The notes beneath the pieces are model-generated. The model was not told the DNA's origin and did no database searches. It worked only from the letters and a program-made list of their open reading frames with translations. Source: Paenibacillus sabinae T27 (GTDB lineage Bacteria > Bacillota > Bacilli > Paenibacillales > Paenibacillaceae). Taken from it: a DNA stretch of 64,000 bases. This document shows positions 43,818 to 52,889 of this stretch, piece after piece; the first letter of the stretch is position 1, and every line of letters starts with the position of its first letter. The position numbers and the translations under genes are program-made. Location of the stretch: contig NZ_CP004078.1 of assembly GCF_000612505.1 (NCBI RefSeq), forward strand, positions 1,600,001-1,664,000. The letters run 5' to 3'.

Positions 43818-43846
43818 AGTATAAGTAGGCCTTATAGGGATGTCAA
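43818..43846 (-). promoter_or_regulatory. Sigma-A promoter of the riboswitch-deaminase transcript
   Basis: On the minus strand TTGACA (43841-43846) and TATACT (43818-43823) are separated by exactly 17 bp. The transcript would start near 43811, a dozen bases before the aptamer. Confidence 0.85.
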
Positions 43847-43926
43847 CCGTTATCCCTTTCATGCGACAGCTCTTAAATGTTGTCAACAACGTTCATGACG
43901 AAACCATGTTTTCAATTTGGTGACAA

Positions 43927-43940
43927 AGAAAGCGCTTCGA
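43927..43940 (+). promoter_or_regulatory. Candidate cre (CcpA) site before mtlA
   Basis: AGAAAGCGCTTCGA resembles the catabolite-responsive element around the core AAAGCGCTT. It lies about 85 bp before the mtlA start codon. Catabolite control of mannitol operons through CcpA is known in Firmicutes. An imperfect inverted repeat, GTTGTCAACAAC, lies at 43879-43890 and could be a regulator site. Confidence 0.5.
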
Positions 43941-44023
43941 TTTATGATGAATCCATAGGAAATAACATTCCTTCAAGCTTGTTGAAAGGCTTTACATTCT
44001 ATTAATTCAAGGGGGCAATATAC

Positions 44024-45460
44024 ATGGCCACATTGGCAACGAAGCAAGTGTCATCCGGCGGCGTTCGGGTGCGGGTGCAGCAATTCGGCCGCCTTTTAAG
44101 CGGAATGGTTATGCCGAACATCGGCGCATTTATCGCTTGGGGCTTGATTACCGCTTTATTCATTCCGACAGGCTGGGCGCCTAACGAGCATCTCGCCAAA
44201 CTGGTTGGCCCGATCATCACCTATCTGCTGCCACTTCTGATCGGCTACACGGGCGGATCGATGGTTAACGGCAAGCGCGGCGGCGTTATCGGTGCTGTGG
44301 TCACCATGGGCGTCATTATCGGCTCGGACATCCCGATGTTCCTCGGCGCCATGCTTGTAGGTCCGCTGGCCGGCTGGGTACTGAAAGTATTCGACCGCGC
44401 AGTCGACGGCAAGATCAAAGCGGGCTTTGAAATGCTCGTCAACAACTTCTCGCTCGGTATCATCGGCGGCGCCCTTGCGCTCGGCGCGTACACTGGTATC
44501 GGACCGGTAATTCAAGGCCTGACGAGCATCCTGTCAAGCGGCGTTCAATTTCTGGTTAACCACCATCTGCTCCCGCTGGTCAACATTATCATCGAGCCGG
44601 CTAAAGTGCTGTTCCTGAACAATGCGATCAATCACGGCATCCTGAGTCCCATCGCCGTTGAACAGGCCGCCAAAGCAGGCAAATCCATCCTGTTCATGCT
44701 CGAATCCAATCCGGGTCCCGGTCTCGGCATTCTGCTTGCATACTGGCTGGCAGGTAAAGGCTCGGCGAAATCATCGGCTCCCGGCGCGATTATCATTCAC
44801 TTCCTGGGCGGCATTCACGAAATTTACTTCCCGTACATTCTGATGAATCCGCGTCTCATTCTGGCGGTTATCGGCGGCGGCGTAACAGGCACTTTCACCT
44901 TCCAACTGCTGGGCGCCGGCTTGTCTGCTCCGCCTTCCCCGGGCAGCATCTTCGCTTACATCGCAATGACGCCTAAAGGCGGGTATCTGCCGGTGTTCGC
45001 AGGGGTTATCGCCGCTGCGGCCGTATCCTTCGTCATCGCTTCCATTCTGCTCAAGACCGTCAAGCAGAGCGAAGAAGAAAATAGCCTTGAAGAAGCCTCG
45101 GCCAAGATCCGGGACATGAAGACGGCGGGCACAGCCGCTCAAACGGCAGCCGCTTCCACTGCGGCCGTGAATGTACGCAGCAAAGGCGAAGTACAGAAAA
45201 TTGTATTCGCTTGCGACGCAGGGATGGGCTCCAGCGCCATGGGCGCTTCCGTCCTGAGAAAAAAACTGCAAAACGCGGGTATCAACATCACGGTGGTGAA
45301 CGCTCCGGTCAGTGAAATTCCGGCGGACGCCGACATCGTCGTTACCCAGAAGACATTAACCGACCGGGCCATTGCAAGCAATCCTTCCGCCGAGCATGTT
45401 TCGATCGACAATTTCCTCAAGAGTCCGAAATATGACGAGCTGGTTGAACGTTTGAAATAA
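44024..45460 (+). CDS. mtlA: Mannitol-specific PTS enzyme IICB
   Basis: A 478-residue membrane transporter that imports and phosphorylates mannitol. The IIC domain spans about residues 1-340, with many membrane segments and the GGIHEIYFPY motif near residue 262. A linker rich in Ala and Thr follows, then the IIB domain with phospho-acceptor Cys in FACDAGMGSSAMGAS near residue 395. Enzyme IIA is separate (mtlF at 47561). AAGGGGG precedes the ATG. It is the first gene of mtlA-mtlR-mtlF-mtlD, the order known from Geobacillus. Confidence 0.95.
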   Translation: MATLATKQVSSGGVRVRVQQFGRLLSGMVMPNIGAFIAWGLITALFIPTGWAPNEHLAKLVGPIITYLLPLLIGYTGGSMVNGKRGGVIGAVVTMGVIIGSDIPMFLGAMLVGPLAGWVLKVFDRAVDGKIKAGFEMLVNNFSLGIIGGALALGAYTGIGPVIQGLTSILSSGVQFLVNHHLLPLVNIIIEPAKVLFLNNAINHGILSPIAVEQAAKAGKSILFMLESNPGPGLGILLAYWLAGKGSAKSSAPGAIIIHFLGGIHEIYFPYILMNPRLILAVIGGGVTGTFTFQLLGAGLSAPPSPGSIFAYIAMTPKGGYLPVFAGVIAAAAVSFVIASILLKTVKQSEEENSLEEASAKIRDMKTAGTAAQTAAASTAAVNVRSKGEVQKIVFACDAGMGSSAMGASVLRKKLQNAGINITVVNAPVSEIPADADIVVTQKTLTDRAIASNPSAEHVSIDNFLKSPKYDELVERLK

Positions 45461-45472
45461 GTGAGGGTCTCC

Positions 45473-47542
45473 ATGAAAAGTAAGATGACCGCCAGACAGC
45501 GACAGATGATTATGCTTCTGCTGGACAGCAGCGAGGAAATAACGGCTGCGGAAATTGCCGGAAATATCGGGGTCAGCGTGCGGACCGTTCACCGGGAAAT
45601 GGAGGATACCGAGCAGATTCTGCATGATTTCGGACTGGCCCTGAGCCGAAAATCCGGAAAAGGCATTCAGGTGAATGGAGCGGAAAAGGAATTGGAGCGG
45701 CTTCGGATCTTTTTGCAGGAAGAGAAACCGGAGGCATTTTCCGGCGAAGAACGCCAAATATTCGAGCTGTGCTCGCTGCTGGAGGCAAAGGAGCCTTTGA
45801 AGCTGTTCGCTCTGTCGCACACCTTGAAAGTGACGGTGGCCACCGTCAGCAACGATCTGGATGAACTGGAGCCATGGCTTCGCAAATTTGGGCTTCAGCT
45901 CGTTCGAAGGAGAGGCTACGGCGTTGAAATCACCGGCAGTGAAGCCGACATGAGGCGCGCGCTGTGCAGGCTGGCGGCAGAGCATCTGGATCAGTCCGAT
46001 CTGGTCAGCCGCGTCCCTCGTACGGGAGGTCACATCGTCTTTCGGAAGCTGCTCTCAGCTATTGGCCAAATCCGGCTGCTTGCCGTTGAAAGTCTCCTGT
46101 GGGACATGGAGTGGAGTTGGACATCGGAACTGACGGAAAATGTCTACATGGAGCTGCTGCTCGGCCTGTCCGTCTGCGTAAGGCGAGGGGAAATCGGAAT
46201 GGTGCTCCGCAGCCCCGAGGAGGCGTCCTCCCTTCGGAAGTCCGGATACCGGAACATTTCCGGTTCGGAGCAATTCGTTAACCGGCTGGAGGAAAAGCTG
46301 GAGCTGAAGCTCCCGAAGACGGAGATCTTATACATCGCTTGCTTGCTGGACCGGGCGCAGGAATCGATTTCTTCGGCGGATTTCGTATACGGGGATATCG
46401 CACTGATGGATACCGTGTACCGCCTGACGGAACAGGCCGTCCAAAGGACCGGGATTCCGTTCCAGGGCGACCGAATCCTGAGGGAAGGCCTGCTGGAGCA
46501 TATCGAGCTGGCCATGAGGAGAATCCGTGAAGGAACCCGAATCCGCAATCCGCTGCTGGGTCCGATCCGCAAGGACTATCACTATTTATTCCGCATCATC
46601 CGTGATTCGGTGGAAGAGCTGGGGCTCGATTTCCCCGTTCCCGATGAGGAGATTGCCTTTCTGGTCATGCACTTCGGCGCCTCGGCGGAGCGGCTAAACC
46701 AGTTAAGCCGCAAGGTACGGGCGATTCTCGTCTGCACAAGCGGCCTCAGTTCTTCCCGGCTGCTGGGGGAGCGCCTGAGGAAGGAAATGCCGCAGCTCGA
46801 AATACGGGGCAATGCCTCCTGGTACGAGGCGGCCCGGATGCATAAGGAAGATTATGATCTGATAATTTCCACGATCGACCTTCCGCTGGAGAAGGATAAA
46901 TATATCAAGATAAGCCCGCTGCTGACGGCGGAAGAGATCGACAAGCTGATGCGCTTCATCCATAACATGACGCAGCGGGAAGAAGACAGCGGGGCTCTTC
47001 CCGAACAGGACCAATTGACGGCGGCCGAAGCCGCCGAAGACCGAATCAGAAGCTACAGAGGGCTGCTTAATGAAATTGAAGGATTGCTCGAAAGTTTCCG
47101 CTGCTGCCCGCTTGATAATGACGGGACGGATTTGCCGGACACAATCCGCCAAATGCTGGATAAGCTTCGCGGCAGCGGCGTCACAGACGCTCCGGAAATT
47201 CTGGTGGAGAAGCTGCTGGAGCGGGAAAAGATGGCCAGCCAGGTCATTCCCGATACAGGGCTGGCGCTGTTCCATACCCGAAGCAGCAATGTGTTGAAGT
47301 CTTCTTTAACCGCATACCGGCTGAAAGAGCCGCTTATCCTTAATGGCAATACCGAAGTCGGAACGATTCTGCTGATGCTGGCCCCGCGCACCCTGCCGAA
47401 GGAAAGCCTGGAAGTGCTTAGCGAGATCAGCGCCATGCTGCTCGATACGGAGCTGGTGCATTTGCTGGAGAAGGGGACAGAGTCCGAGATCAGAACGTGC
47501 CTGTCCGCCGGGCTGCTGCATTTTTTCGAAAATAAAAGGTGA
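45473..47542 (+). CDS. mtlR: Mannitol operon transcriptional activator MtlR
   Basis: A 689-residue PTS-regulated activator. Its domains in order are a DeoR-like HTH (ITAAEIAGNIGVSVRTVHRE), a second HTH, two PRD domains with regulatory histidines, a IIB-Gat-like domain (AILVCTSGLSSSRLLGERL near residue 420) and a IIA-Mtl-like domain (VIPDTGLALFHTRSS). In known MtlR, phosphorylation at PRD2 activates, and contact with the mannitol IIB domain releases it. I chose ATG 45473 because GTGAGGG lies 5 nt upstream. It starts 12 bp after mtlA. Confidence 0.93.
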   Translation: MKSKMTARQRQMIMLLLDSSEEITAAEIAGNIGVSVRTVHREMEDTEQILHDFGLALSRKSGKGIQVNGAEKELERLRIFLQEEKPEAFSGEERQIFELCSLLEAKEPLKLFALSHTLKVTVATVSNDLDELEPWLRKFGLQLVRRRGYGVEITGSEADMRRALCRLAAEHLDQSDLVSRVPRTGGHIVFRKLLSAIGQIRLLAVESLLWDMEWSWTSELTENVYMELLLGLSVCVRRGEIGMVLRSPEEASSLRKSGYRNISGSEQFVNRLEEKLELKLPKTEILYIACLLDRAQESISSADFVYGDIALMDTVYRLTEQAVQRTGIPFQGDRILREGLLEHIELAMRRIREGTRIRNPLLGPIRKDYHYLFRIIRDSVEELGLDFPVPDEEIAFLVMHFGASAERLNQLSRKVRAILVCTSGLSSSRLLGERLRKEMPQLEIRGNASWYEAARMHKEDYDLIISTIDLPLEKDKYIKISPLLTAEEIDKLMRFIHNMTQREEDSGALPEQDQLTAAEAAEDRIRSYRGLLNEIEGLLESFRCCPLDNDGTDLPDTIRQMLDKLRGSGVTDAPEILVEKLLEREKMASQVIPDTGLALFHTRSSNVLKSSLTAYRLKEPLILNGNTEVGTILLMLAPRTLPKESLEVLSEISAMLLDTELVHLLEKGTESEIRTCLSAGLLHFFENKR

Positions 47543-47560
47543 AAGAGGGAGAAGAAACCT

Positions 47561-48001
47561 ATGAGCATACTGTCAGAAGATAAAATTGTGATGAACGCCG
47601 CCGCCAAAGACAAATATGAAGCGATTGCGATCGCCGGCCATCTTCTGGTTGAAGGGCACCATGTGACGGAGGAGTATGTGCCGAAGATGCTGGAGCGGGA
47701 GCAGGTCGTATCCACTTACATGGGAGGCGGACTCGCCATTCCCCACGGCACGAAGGACGCTAAGCCGTATATCAAATCCACGGGGTTGTCCGTTGCCCGC
47801 TTTCCGGAAGGCGTGGACTTTGGGGGCGACGAGCCTGCGTTCGTGGTGATCGGCATTGCGGCCGCTGGTGACGATCATATGGAGATTCTCACCAATGTGG
47901 CGATGATCTTCACGGAAGACGACGCGATTGAGCGGGTGATGAATGCCGAAAGTGCGGCCGACATCATCGGGATTTTTGAAGGAGGTGTCACTCAGCAATG
48001 A
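47561..48001 (+). CDS. mtlF: Mannitol-specific PTS enzyme IIA
   Basis: A 146-residue cytoplasmic phosphocarrier that passes phosphate from HPr to MtlA. The phospho-accepting His lies in GGGLAIPHGTKDAK near residue 62. Length and fold match the MtlA IIA domain. It starts 18 bp after mtlR, with AGAGGGAGAAG upstream, and overlaps the start of mtlD by 4 bp. Confidence 0.95.
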   Translation: MSILSEDKIVMNAAAKDKYEAIAIAGHLLVEGHHVTEEYVPKMLEREQVVSTYMGGGLAIPHGTKDAKPYIKSTGLSVARFPEGVDFGGDEPAFVVIGIAAAGDDHMEILTNVAMIFTEDDAIERVMNAESAADIIGIFEGGVTQQ

Positions 48002-49185
48002 AAGCTGTTCATTTTGGAGCGGGCAATATCGGAAGAGGGTTCATCGGGCTGCTGCTGTCGCAATCGGGCTATGAAGTGACCTTTGTGGATGTCAACGAAC
48101 GAGTGGTACGCGAGCTGCAGGAGCGCGGCGAATATACGGTTACCCTCGCCAGCGAAGGCCGGGAGACGGTGACGGTGAGAGGCGTAACTGCGCTCAGCAG
48201 CGCCCTTCAGAGAGAGGAGGTGGCGGCTGCCGTCGCCAATTCACATCTTATAACAACGGCAGTTGGTGTTTCTATTCTGAAGCATATAGCGGACGTCATT
48301 GCAGAAGGCGTGTCGCAGCGTTTATCAGGCGGTTCAACCGAGCCGCTCCATATCATTGCCTGTGAGAATGCGATCGGCGGCAGCGCGCAGCTTAAAGAGC
48401 TGGTCTACGCCAAGCTGGACGAAGAGACGCGGAAAAAGGCCGATACCCTGATCGCTTTTCCAAACGCCGCGGTGGATCGGATAGTTCCGCTTCAGCAGCA
48501 TGAGGATATTCTGAAGGTTGTCGTGGAGCCGTTCTATGAATGGGTGGTCGATGCTTCGCAAATGATTCCGGGGTATAAAAAGGTGGAAGGTGCATTGTAC
48601 GTCGATAATCTCGAGCCTTACATCGAGCGCAAGCTGTTCACGGTGAACACGGGGCACTGCTCGGCCGCCTATCTCGGTTATCTTCGGGGCTACGATACGA
48701 TTCAGCAGGCGATGGAGGACGAAGAGCTTACTGCCAAGGTTCGCGAAGTGCTGGAGGAGACGGGAGCCGTGTTGGTACACAAGCATGGTCTGGACCCGAA
48801 AGAGCACAGCAAGTATATCGGCAAAAATCTCGAGCGCTTCCGCAATCCGGCGCTCACGGATGAAGTGTCCAGGGTCGGACGATCGCCGATCCGCAAGCTG
48901 TCTCCGGGCGACCGCCTCGTATCTCCAGCCATGCAGGCTTATGAGCGGGATCTAAGCTTCACGGCGCTGGCAAGGTCGATGGCGGGAGCGCTGCTGTTCG
49001 ATGTGAAGGAAGATCCTGAAGCCGCGGAGCTTCAGGCAACCATAGCCGAAGCCGGGCTGGAGGCGACGATTACCCTGTATACGGGCATCCCGGCAGGCCA
49101 TGAGATTCACAAAGCGGTTCTGAAGCATTACAACGATTTAAGTCCGGTTCACGCATTAAAGCGTGACGCATTGAAACGGGCGTAG
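47998..49185 (+). CDS. mtlD: Mannitol-1-phosphate 5-dehydrogenase
   Basis: A 395-residue NAD-dependent enzyme that converts mannitol 1-phosphate to fructose 6-phosphate, the last step before glycolysis. The cofactor motif HFGAGNIGRGFIG begins at residue 5. Further family signatures include ACENAIGGS, FPNAAVDRIVP and the catalytic-region KLFTVNTGHCSAAYLGY. The ATG overlaps the end of mtlF (ATGA), so translation is coupled. GGAGGTG lies just upstream in mtlF. Confidence 0.96.
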   Translation: MKAVHFGAGNIGRGFIGLLLSQSGYEVTFVDVNERVVRELQERGEYTVTLASEGRETVTVRGVTALSSALQREEVAAAVANSHLITTAVGVSILKHIADVIAEGVSQRLSGGSTEPLHIIACENAIGGSAQLKELVYAKLDEETRKKADTLIAFPNAAVDRIVPLQQHEDILKVVVEPFYEWVVDASQMIPGYKKVEGALYVDNLEPYIERKLFTVNTGHCSAAYLGYLRGYDTIQQAMEDEELTAKVREVLEETGAVLVHKHGLDPKEHSKYIGKNLERFRNPALTDEVSRVGRSPIRKLSPGDRLVSPAMQAYERDLSFTALARSMAGALLFDVKEDPEAAELQATIAEAGLEATITLYTGIPAGHEIHKAVLKHYNDLSPVHALKRDALKRA

Positions 49186-49345
49186 CTTGCGAAATAGACG
49201 GCAAGGACCCGCATCGGGCGCAAACTTGGCAATTTTACAGCCTGATATGTGCTAATTTCATTATATGAAAAATTCATAATAAAGTTTCATGTGGATTATT
49301 CCTCTAATTTTCGTCCGATAAATTTCACGATGTGCAAGCATATAA

Positions 49346-49386
49346 AGAAGCCCGCGCCAAACCGTAAAGGTCCGGCGCGGGCTTTC
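49346..49386. terminator. Terminator between mtlD and the convergent peptidase gene
   Basis: AAGCCCGCGCC and GGCGCGGGCTT form a long GC-rich stem, with A-rich and T-rich flanks that suit both strands. The rest of 49186-49463 shows nothing that I can assign. Confidence 0.8.
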
Positions 49387-49463
49387 CGTTCAAATATAAG
49401 AATTTATAAGCCGGGCCGTCAGGCGTTTCTTCTTGATCCGGCCAATCTTAAGCTGCCGGCATT

Positions 49464-50537
49464 TCAGCTCCGCTCAATAATGGTCTGCAGGGTCGTCCGG
49501 TCAAGTCCTTCCACCAGCTTGATAAGCAGCTCTTTGGCAGCGTCGATATCGTCGGTATGGACAATGGAGGCCGGGGTATGAATATAGCGGGAACAGATGC
49601 CGATCACGGCGGAGGGGACGCCGATTCCGTTCAAATGGACCTCGCCCGCATCCGTCCCTCCCTGGGAGACAAAATACTGATACTTGATCCGGTGCGTATC
49701 CGCCGTATCCTGCACGTACTCCAGCAGGCCGCGGTGGGTGACCATCGTCGGATCAAGGATGCGCAGCAGCGCGCCGTCGCCAAGCCGCCCGAAGGCCTGC
49801 CGGTCGCCGGTCATATCCCCGGCGGCGCTTGCATCCAGCCCGAAGAATATATCGGGCTGAATCAGGTTCGCCGACGTTCGGGCTCCCCGGAGGCCTACTT
49901 CTTCCTGGACGGTAGCGCCGGCAAAGACCGTGTTCGGCAGTTTCTTGCCGCTGAGCGCCTTCACCAACTCGATGGCGAGTCCTACGCCGTAGCGGTTGTC
50001 CCAGGCTTTGGCCAATATTTTTTTCGGATTGGCAAGCGGAGTGAAGGGACAAATCGGCACGATTTGCTGGCCGGAAGCTACACCGAATTCCATCGCTTCC
50101 TCGCGGCTTTCCGCCCCGATATCGATGAACATCTTTTTGATATCGCCGGCCTTTGTACGCTCTTCCGGGCTGAGCAGATGAATGGGCGTACCGCCGACAA
50201 TTCCTGTAATCGTACCTTTGGGCGTAATGATCTGCAGACGCTGCGAAGATACTGCGGAGGCTACCCAACCGCCGAGAGGCTGGAACCGGATCATTCCGTT
50301 ATCGGTTATGCCGGTGACCATAAAGCCGACTTCGTCAAAATGGCCGGCTACCATAATTTTCGGTCCGTTCGCGTCGCCGCGAAGCACACCGAACAGGCTG
50401 CCCAGTCGGTCATGAACGAATTCGTCCGTATAAGGCGCCATGGCTTCTTTTACAAGCTTGCGCAGCTCGCGTTCAAAGCCCGGGGCGGAAGGGAATTCGG
50501 TGAGTATTTTGAACATATCGAGGGTTTCCTGATTCAT
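49464..50537 (-). CDS. M42-family metallo-aminopeptidase
   Basis: A 357-residue cytoplasmic aminopeptidase of the glutamyl-aminopeptidase/endoglucanase M family, forming large tetrahedral complexes in known cases. Metal and catalytic residues lie in [12 protein letters not shown] near residue 67, [12 protein letters not shown] near 180, [12 protein letters not shown] near 210 and FGLDAS near 234, with a final [18 protein letters not shown] precedes the ATG on the minus strand. It stands alone. Confidence 0.93.
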   Translation of the reverse strand: MNQETLDMFKILTEFPSAPGFERELRKLVKEAMAPYTDEFVHDRLGSLFGVLRGDANGPKIMVAGHFDEVGFMVTGITDNGMIRFQPLGGWVASAVSSQRLQIITPKGTITGIVGGTPIHLLSPEERTKAGDIKKMFIDIGAESREEAMEFGVASGQQIVPICPFTPLANPKKILAKAWDNRYGVGLAIELVKALSGKKLPNTVFAGATVQEEVGLRGARTSANLIQPDIFFGLDASAAGDMTGDRQAFGRLGDGALLRILDPTMVTHRGLLEYVQDTADTHRIKYQYFVSQGGTDAGEVHLNGIGVPSAVIGICSRYIHTPASIVHTDDIDAAKELLIKLVEGLDRTTLQTIIERS

Positions 50538-50723
50538 CGGGCAATCTCTCCTTTGCTATCGTACGTCTAGTATGAACTTGGGGGGTCGGATTGTCCATTG
50601 CAAGAAGACGCTGCGAAATACGCATTTCGGAAACACGGAAACGACACCCAGCGGAAAGGCGGAGAATAAAATGCTCGCAGGGACAAAAGAAGGCTAAAGT
50701 TCCGAAAGGGAGCGAAAGAGGGA

Positions 50724-50810
50724 ATGATGATATCCGGAACCCGGCACGAAGCCATGCTCATTTTAGTACTGTTTCTGCTGCTGGTCGTGGTGCTGCTGTA
50801 TTTTTCCTGA
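50724..50810 (+). CDS. 28-aa hydrophobic peptide, YjcZ-like
   Basis: The frame reads MMISGTRHEAMLILVLFLLL and ends VLLYFS, a short polar start followed by one membrane segment. This is the pattern of YjcZ-type small sporulation membrane peptides, although the usual Gly/Tyr-rich start is missing. GAGGGA lies very close to the ATG. Its place just before spoVAC supports a sporulation role. Coding status is unproven. Confidence 0.4.
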   Translation: MMISGTRHEAMLILVLFLLLVVVLLYFS

Positions 50811-50941
50811 GCCTTGCGTGTCATAAGGAGAGGCCGGCCTGCGAACAATAAAGGAAAATCTTCGATGCGAAGACGGCTTGTGGTCTGACTGCGGTGTGCA
50901 GGCGAAAGCGAAGCTTCGCAATTCTACAGGAGGTGCCTTCA

Positions 50942-51442
50942 TTGCCGGCAAAAACCAAACGTTCAGGGGTCAAGCTGCAGCTTGATTCCCTGACTCCGCA
51001 GGCTTATAAGCAAATGGCCAAAAAGCACGAGCCATCCCGGCCCGTACTGAAAAACTGTCTGCGCGCTTTCGTGTCCGGCGGGCTGATCTGCTTGATCGGA
51101 CAGGCCATTCAGCAATTTTTTATGGCCAACTTTGATATGAATCCCCGGGAGGCTGCCAGCCCGACTGTCGCGGTGCTGATTCTGAGTTCCGTCATTCTTA
51201 CGTGCTTCGGCGTGTATGACAAGCTGGCGCAGTGGTGCGGCGCGGGCACGGCCGTTCCCGTTACCGGCTTTGCCAACAGCATGTGCTCGGCGGCGCTCGA
51301 GTACCGCTCTGAAGGAATTGTGCTTGGTATGGCGACCAACATGTTCAAGATCGCGGGCTCGGTCATTGTCTTCGGAGTCGTCGCGGCCTTCATTATCGGC
51401 ATCGTCTACATCTTCTTGGGCCATGGAGGAGGGCATATATGA
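50942..51442 (+). CDS. spoVAC: Stage V sporulation protein AC
   Basis: A 166-residue membrane protein of the SpoVA channel, which moves dipicolinic acid into the forespore and lets it out at germination. About four membrane segments are visible, with FVSGGLICLIGQAIQQFF and VPVTGFANSMCSAALEYRSE, both typical of SpoVAC. I chose TTG 50942 because AGGAGGTG lies 6 nt upstream; the longer frame from 50894 is not conserved in the family. Its stop overlaps the spoVAD start by 4 bp. The operon is expected to be read by SigG in the forespore. Confidence 0.93.
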   Translation: MPAKTKRSGVKLQLDSLTPQAYKQMAKKHEPSRPVLKNCLRAFVSGGLICLIGQAIQQFFMANFDMNPREAASPTVAVLILSSVILTCFGVYDKLAQWCGAGTAVPVTGFANSMCSAALEYRSEGIVLGMATNMFKIAGSVIVFGVVAAFIIGIVYIFLGHGGGHI

Positions 51443-52473
51443 AGCAGCTGGGCAAGCAGACGTGGGAGTTCACATCCCGGCCCGCCATTATTGGCGCTTC
51501 AGCGGTGGTGGGACCGGAAGAGGGCGAAGGGCCGCTCGCTTCTGATTTTGACTTCGTGTACGACAGCCTGAAGATGGACGAAAGCACTTGGGAAAAGGCG
51601 GAACGGCGGCTGTTCGAAAAGGCGGTTCGATTGGCGCTGATTAATGCGGGGCTCAAGCAGGAGCAGCTCGGATTTTTTGTGGGCGGCGATTTGATGAACC
51701 AGATTATCAGCGCTTCCTTCGCCGCCAAAAAGCTGGGCACACCGTACCTCGGCGTGTTCGGCGCCTGCTCCACCTCCATGGAAAGCCTGGCGATCGCGTC
51801 CATGATCGTCGATTCCGGAGGAGCCAAATATGCGCTTGCCGGAACGGCCAGCCATAACTGTACGGTGGAGAAGCAGTTCCGTTATCCTACCGAATACGGT
51901 TCGCAGAAACCGCCGACCGCGCAGTATACCGTTACCGGCTCAGGCTGCGCGATTGTCGGGAAGAACGACGGAACGCAAACCGGGCCGTTCATTACTTACG
52001 CAACCATCGGAAAAATCATGGATTTTGACATCAAGGACCCTTTTAATATGGGCTCTGCGATGGCGCCCGCAGCCGCGGATACGATCACGGCGCATTTTCG
52101 CGATACGGGGTTGTCTCCGGGCTATTACGACATGATTGTGACCGGCGACCTTGCATCGGTCGGTCTGCCCATCGCCCAGGAACTCCTCGCCAAGGAAGGC
52201 ATTCCGATGGAGCAGACGGAATTTACCGACTGCGGCCTGCTGATCTACGACCGGGAGACGCAGAAATATGTCATCGCGGGAGGCAGCGGCTGCGGTTGTT
52301 CGGCGACCGTCACCTATGGACATATCTTGAAGCGCATGAAAAAAGGACAGCTGAAGCGGGTCCTTGTCGTCGCCACAGGAGCGCTGCTCTCTCCATTGAC
52401 TTACCAGCAGGGCGAGAGTATCCCCTGCATCGCGCATGCCGTTGCGTTTGAGAGCGGAGGTGAGCAAGCATGA
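51439..52473 (+). CDS. spoVAD: Stage V sporulation protein AD
   Basis: A 344-residue thiolase-fold protein that binds dipicolinic acid as part of the SpoVA complex on the forespore membrane. It opens with GKQTWEFTSRPAIIGASAVVGPEEGEGPL, seen here in pieces (FTSRPAIIGASAVVGPEE), and holds the nucleophile-like GVFGACSTSMESLAIAS near residue 113 and GGSGCGCSATVTYG near 277. The ATG overlaps spoVAC, and the stop overlaps spoVAE. Confidence 0.96.
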   Translation: MKQLGKQTWEFTSRPAIIGASAVVGPEEGEGPLASDFDFVYDSLKMDESTWEKAERRLFEKAVRLALINAGLKQEQLGFFVGGDLMNQIISASFAAKKLGTPYLGVFGACSTSMESLAIASMIVDSGGAKYALAGTASHNCTVEKQFRYPTEYGSQKPPTAQYTVTGSGCAIVGKNDGTQTGPFITYATIGKIMDFDIKDPFNMGSAMAPAAADTITAHFRDTGLSPGYYDMIVTGDLASVGLPIAQELLAKEGIPMEQTEFTDCGLLIYDRETQKYVIAGGSGCGCSATVTYGHILKRMKKGQLKRVLVVATGALLSPLTYQQGESIPCIAHAVAFESGGEQA

Positions 52474-52820
52474 TTTTTGTATGGGCGTTTATCGTCGGAG
52501 GACTGATCTGCGTAGTGGGTCAGCTGCTCTTCGATGTGGCCAAGCTGACCCCTGCGCATACGATGAGCACGCTCGTCGTCGCCGGGGCGATAGCAGACGC
52601 GGTAGGCATTTACGACCCGCTCGTGAAATTCGCCGGAGCGGGCGCGTCCGTGCCGATTACCAGCTTCGGCAACTCGCTGGTGCACGGCGCGCTGATCGAG
52701 CTGGAGCAGGTAGGCTGGATCGGCATCGTGACGGGGATCTTCAACATTACGAGCGCGGGCATATCCTCAGCGATCGTATTTTCTTTCCTGGCTGCGTTGC
52801 TTGTGCGGCCCAGAGGCTGA
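52470..52820 (+). CDS. spoVAE: Stage V sporulation protein AE (AEb)
   Basis: A 116-residue membrane protein of the SpoVA channel, with four hydrophobic segments and VPITSFGNSLVHGALIELE, shared in outline with SpoVAC. Its start overlaps spoVAD by 4 bp. Only AC, AD and AEb are present here, not the longer spoVAA-AF set, as in some other spore formers. GGAGGTGAG lies before the ATG. Confidence 0.94.
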   Translation: MIFVWAFIVGGLICVVGQLLFDVAKLTPAHTMSTLVVAGAIADAVGIYDPLVKFAGAGASVPITSFGNSLVHGALIELEQVGWIGIVTGIFNITSAGISSAIVFSFLAALLVRPRG

Positions 52821-52828
52821 AATGGAAC

Positions 52829-52865
52829 GACCCGCCGGATTTGGCTTCCGGCGGGTTATTTTTTT
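52829..52865 (+). terminator. Terminator after spoVAE
   Basis: ACCCGCCGGA and TCCGGCGGGT form a 10-bp perfect stem, followed by TATTTTTTT. Confidence 0.9.
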
Positions 52866-52889
52866 CAGGGATAGGACGTTCTTGCTATT

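Noticed and set aside
49557..50570. 337-codon plus-strand frame opposite the M42 peptidase gene
   Set aside because: The minus-strand frame encodes all M42 motifs; the plus frame has no domain or ribosome binding site and is a shadow.
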